From contig BFEA01000038.1 of the NCBI GenBank assembly GCA_003427395.1, forward strand, positions 356,602 to 420,601: a DNA stretch of 64,000 bases. Reading direction: 5' to 3'. Under the pieces are notes generated by a model. It made no database searches. It saw only the letters and a list, made by a program, of their open reading frames with translations, and was not told the origin of the DNA. A program made the translations under genes and the position numbers. Origin of the DNA: Chara braunii. Its lineage: Eukaryota; Streptophyta; Charophyceae; Charales; Characeae. Numbering within the stretch: the stretch's first letter is position 1; every line of letters starts with the position of its first letter. This document shows positions 63,881 through 64,000 of the stretch, piece after piece.

Positions 63881-64000
63881 GACAAGACGCAAGGCCGTGG
63901 AAGAAGGGGTTCAGGGTTTCGGTCCAGATACATGCTCCCCAAGTAGAGCTTTCACGAGGCGACGGAAACTCAAGGGGAGGATAGAAACTTGCGGCGTACA

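Overview
The window looks like nuclear DNA from a repeat-rich streptophyte (a charophyte green alga or a land plant). The clues are Ty3/gypsy chromoviruses with chromodomain-type C-termini, primer-binding sites of the initiator-tRNA(Met) kind (TGGTATCGGAGC), a plant-style LINE, TTTAGGG-like motifs, many MITE-like elements and long microsatellites. A Chara-like alga would fit, but the sequence alone does not prove it. I found no convincing host protein gene, tRNA gene, rRNA gene or CRISPR array. Most of the 64 kb is transposable elements, several nested in one another, and every retroelement polyprotein I can read is broken by stops or frameshifts.

Layout. 1-2211: flanking DNA with poly-A tracts and tRNA-like SINE heads. 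2212-21032 (+): chromovirus A1, whose gag is split by an unclassified 7.3-kb insertion (6363-13643) and by a small 9-bp-TSD element (13776-14133). 21047-21205: a foldback hairpin. 21324-24190 (-): a 5'-truncated LINE. 24190-31119: non-coding DNA with hairpin arrays, microsatellites, a MITE and a SINE-like head. 31120-49903 (+): chromovirus B, with long LTRs carrying a 34-bp minisatellite. Its gag is interrupted by chromovirus A2 (34649-44947, minus strand), a second copy of the A family. 52109-61218 (+): chromovirus C, a decayed relative of B. 62194-63340: two GGGCCTCGCC-terminus elements and a MITE. 63661-63880: a 109-bp tandem duplication containing the single N.

Relative order of events. 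B inserted first; A2 then landed in B gag. The reading frame of B gag is continuous once A2 and one copy of its TGCT target duplication are ignored. Later, copies of one 9-bp-TSD element entered A1 gag, A2 gag, the A2 integrase/chromodomain junction and the B 5' LTR. The intact order gag, protease, RT, RNase H, integrase, chromodomain is visible in A1, A2, B and C. None looks able to move by itself: A1, A2 and C have damaged YxDD boxes, and B keeps YLDD but has stops throughout.

The most interesting material is non-coding: a dispersed 50-60 nt motif that repeatedly forms back-to-back hairpins (21.1, 25.2-25.6, 29.4 and 62.2-62.9 kb), the 9-bp-TSD family, the coding-free 7.3-kb insertion with two different internal arrays, the TGAYGTGGC array in the B LTRs, and a lineage-specific spacer inside RNase H of family A.
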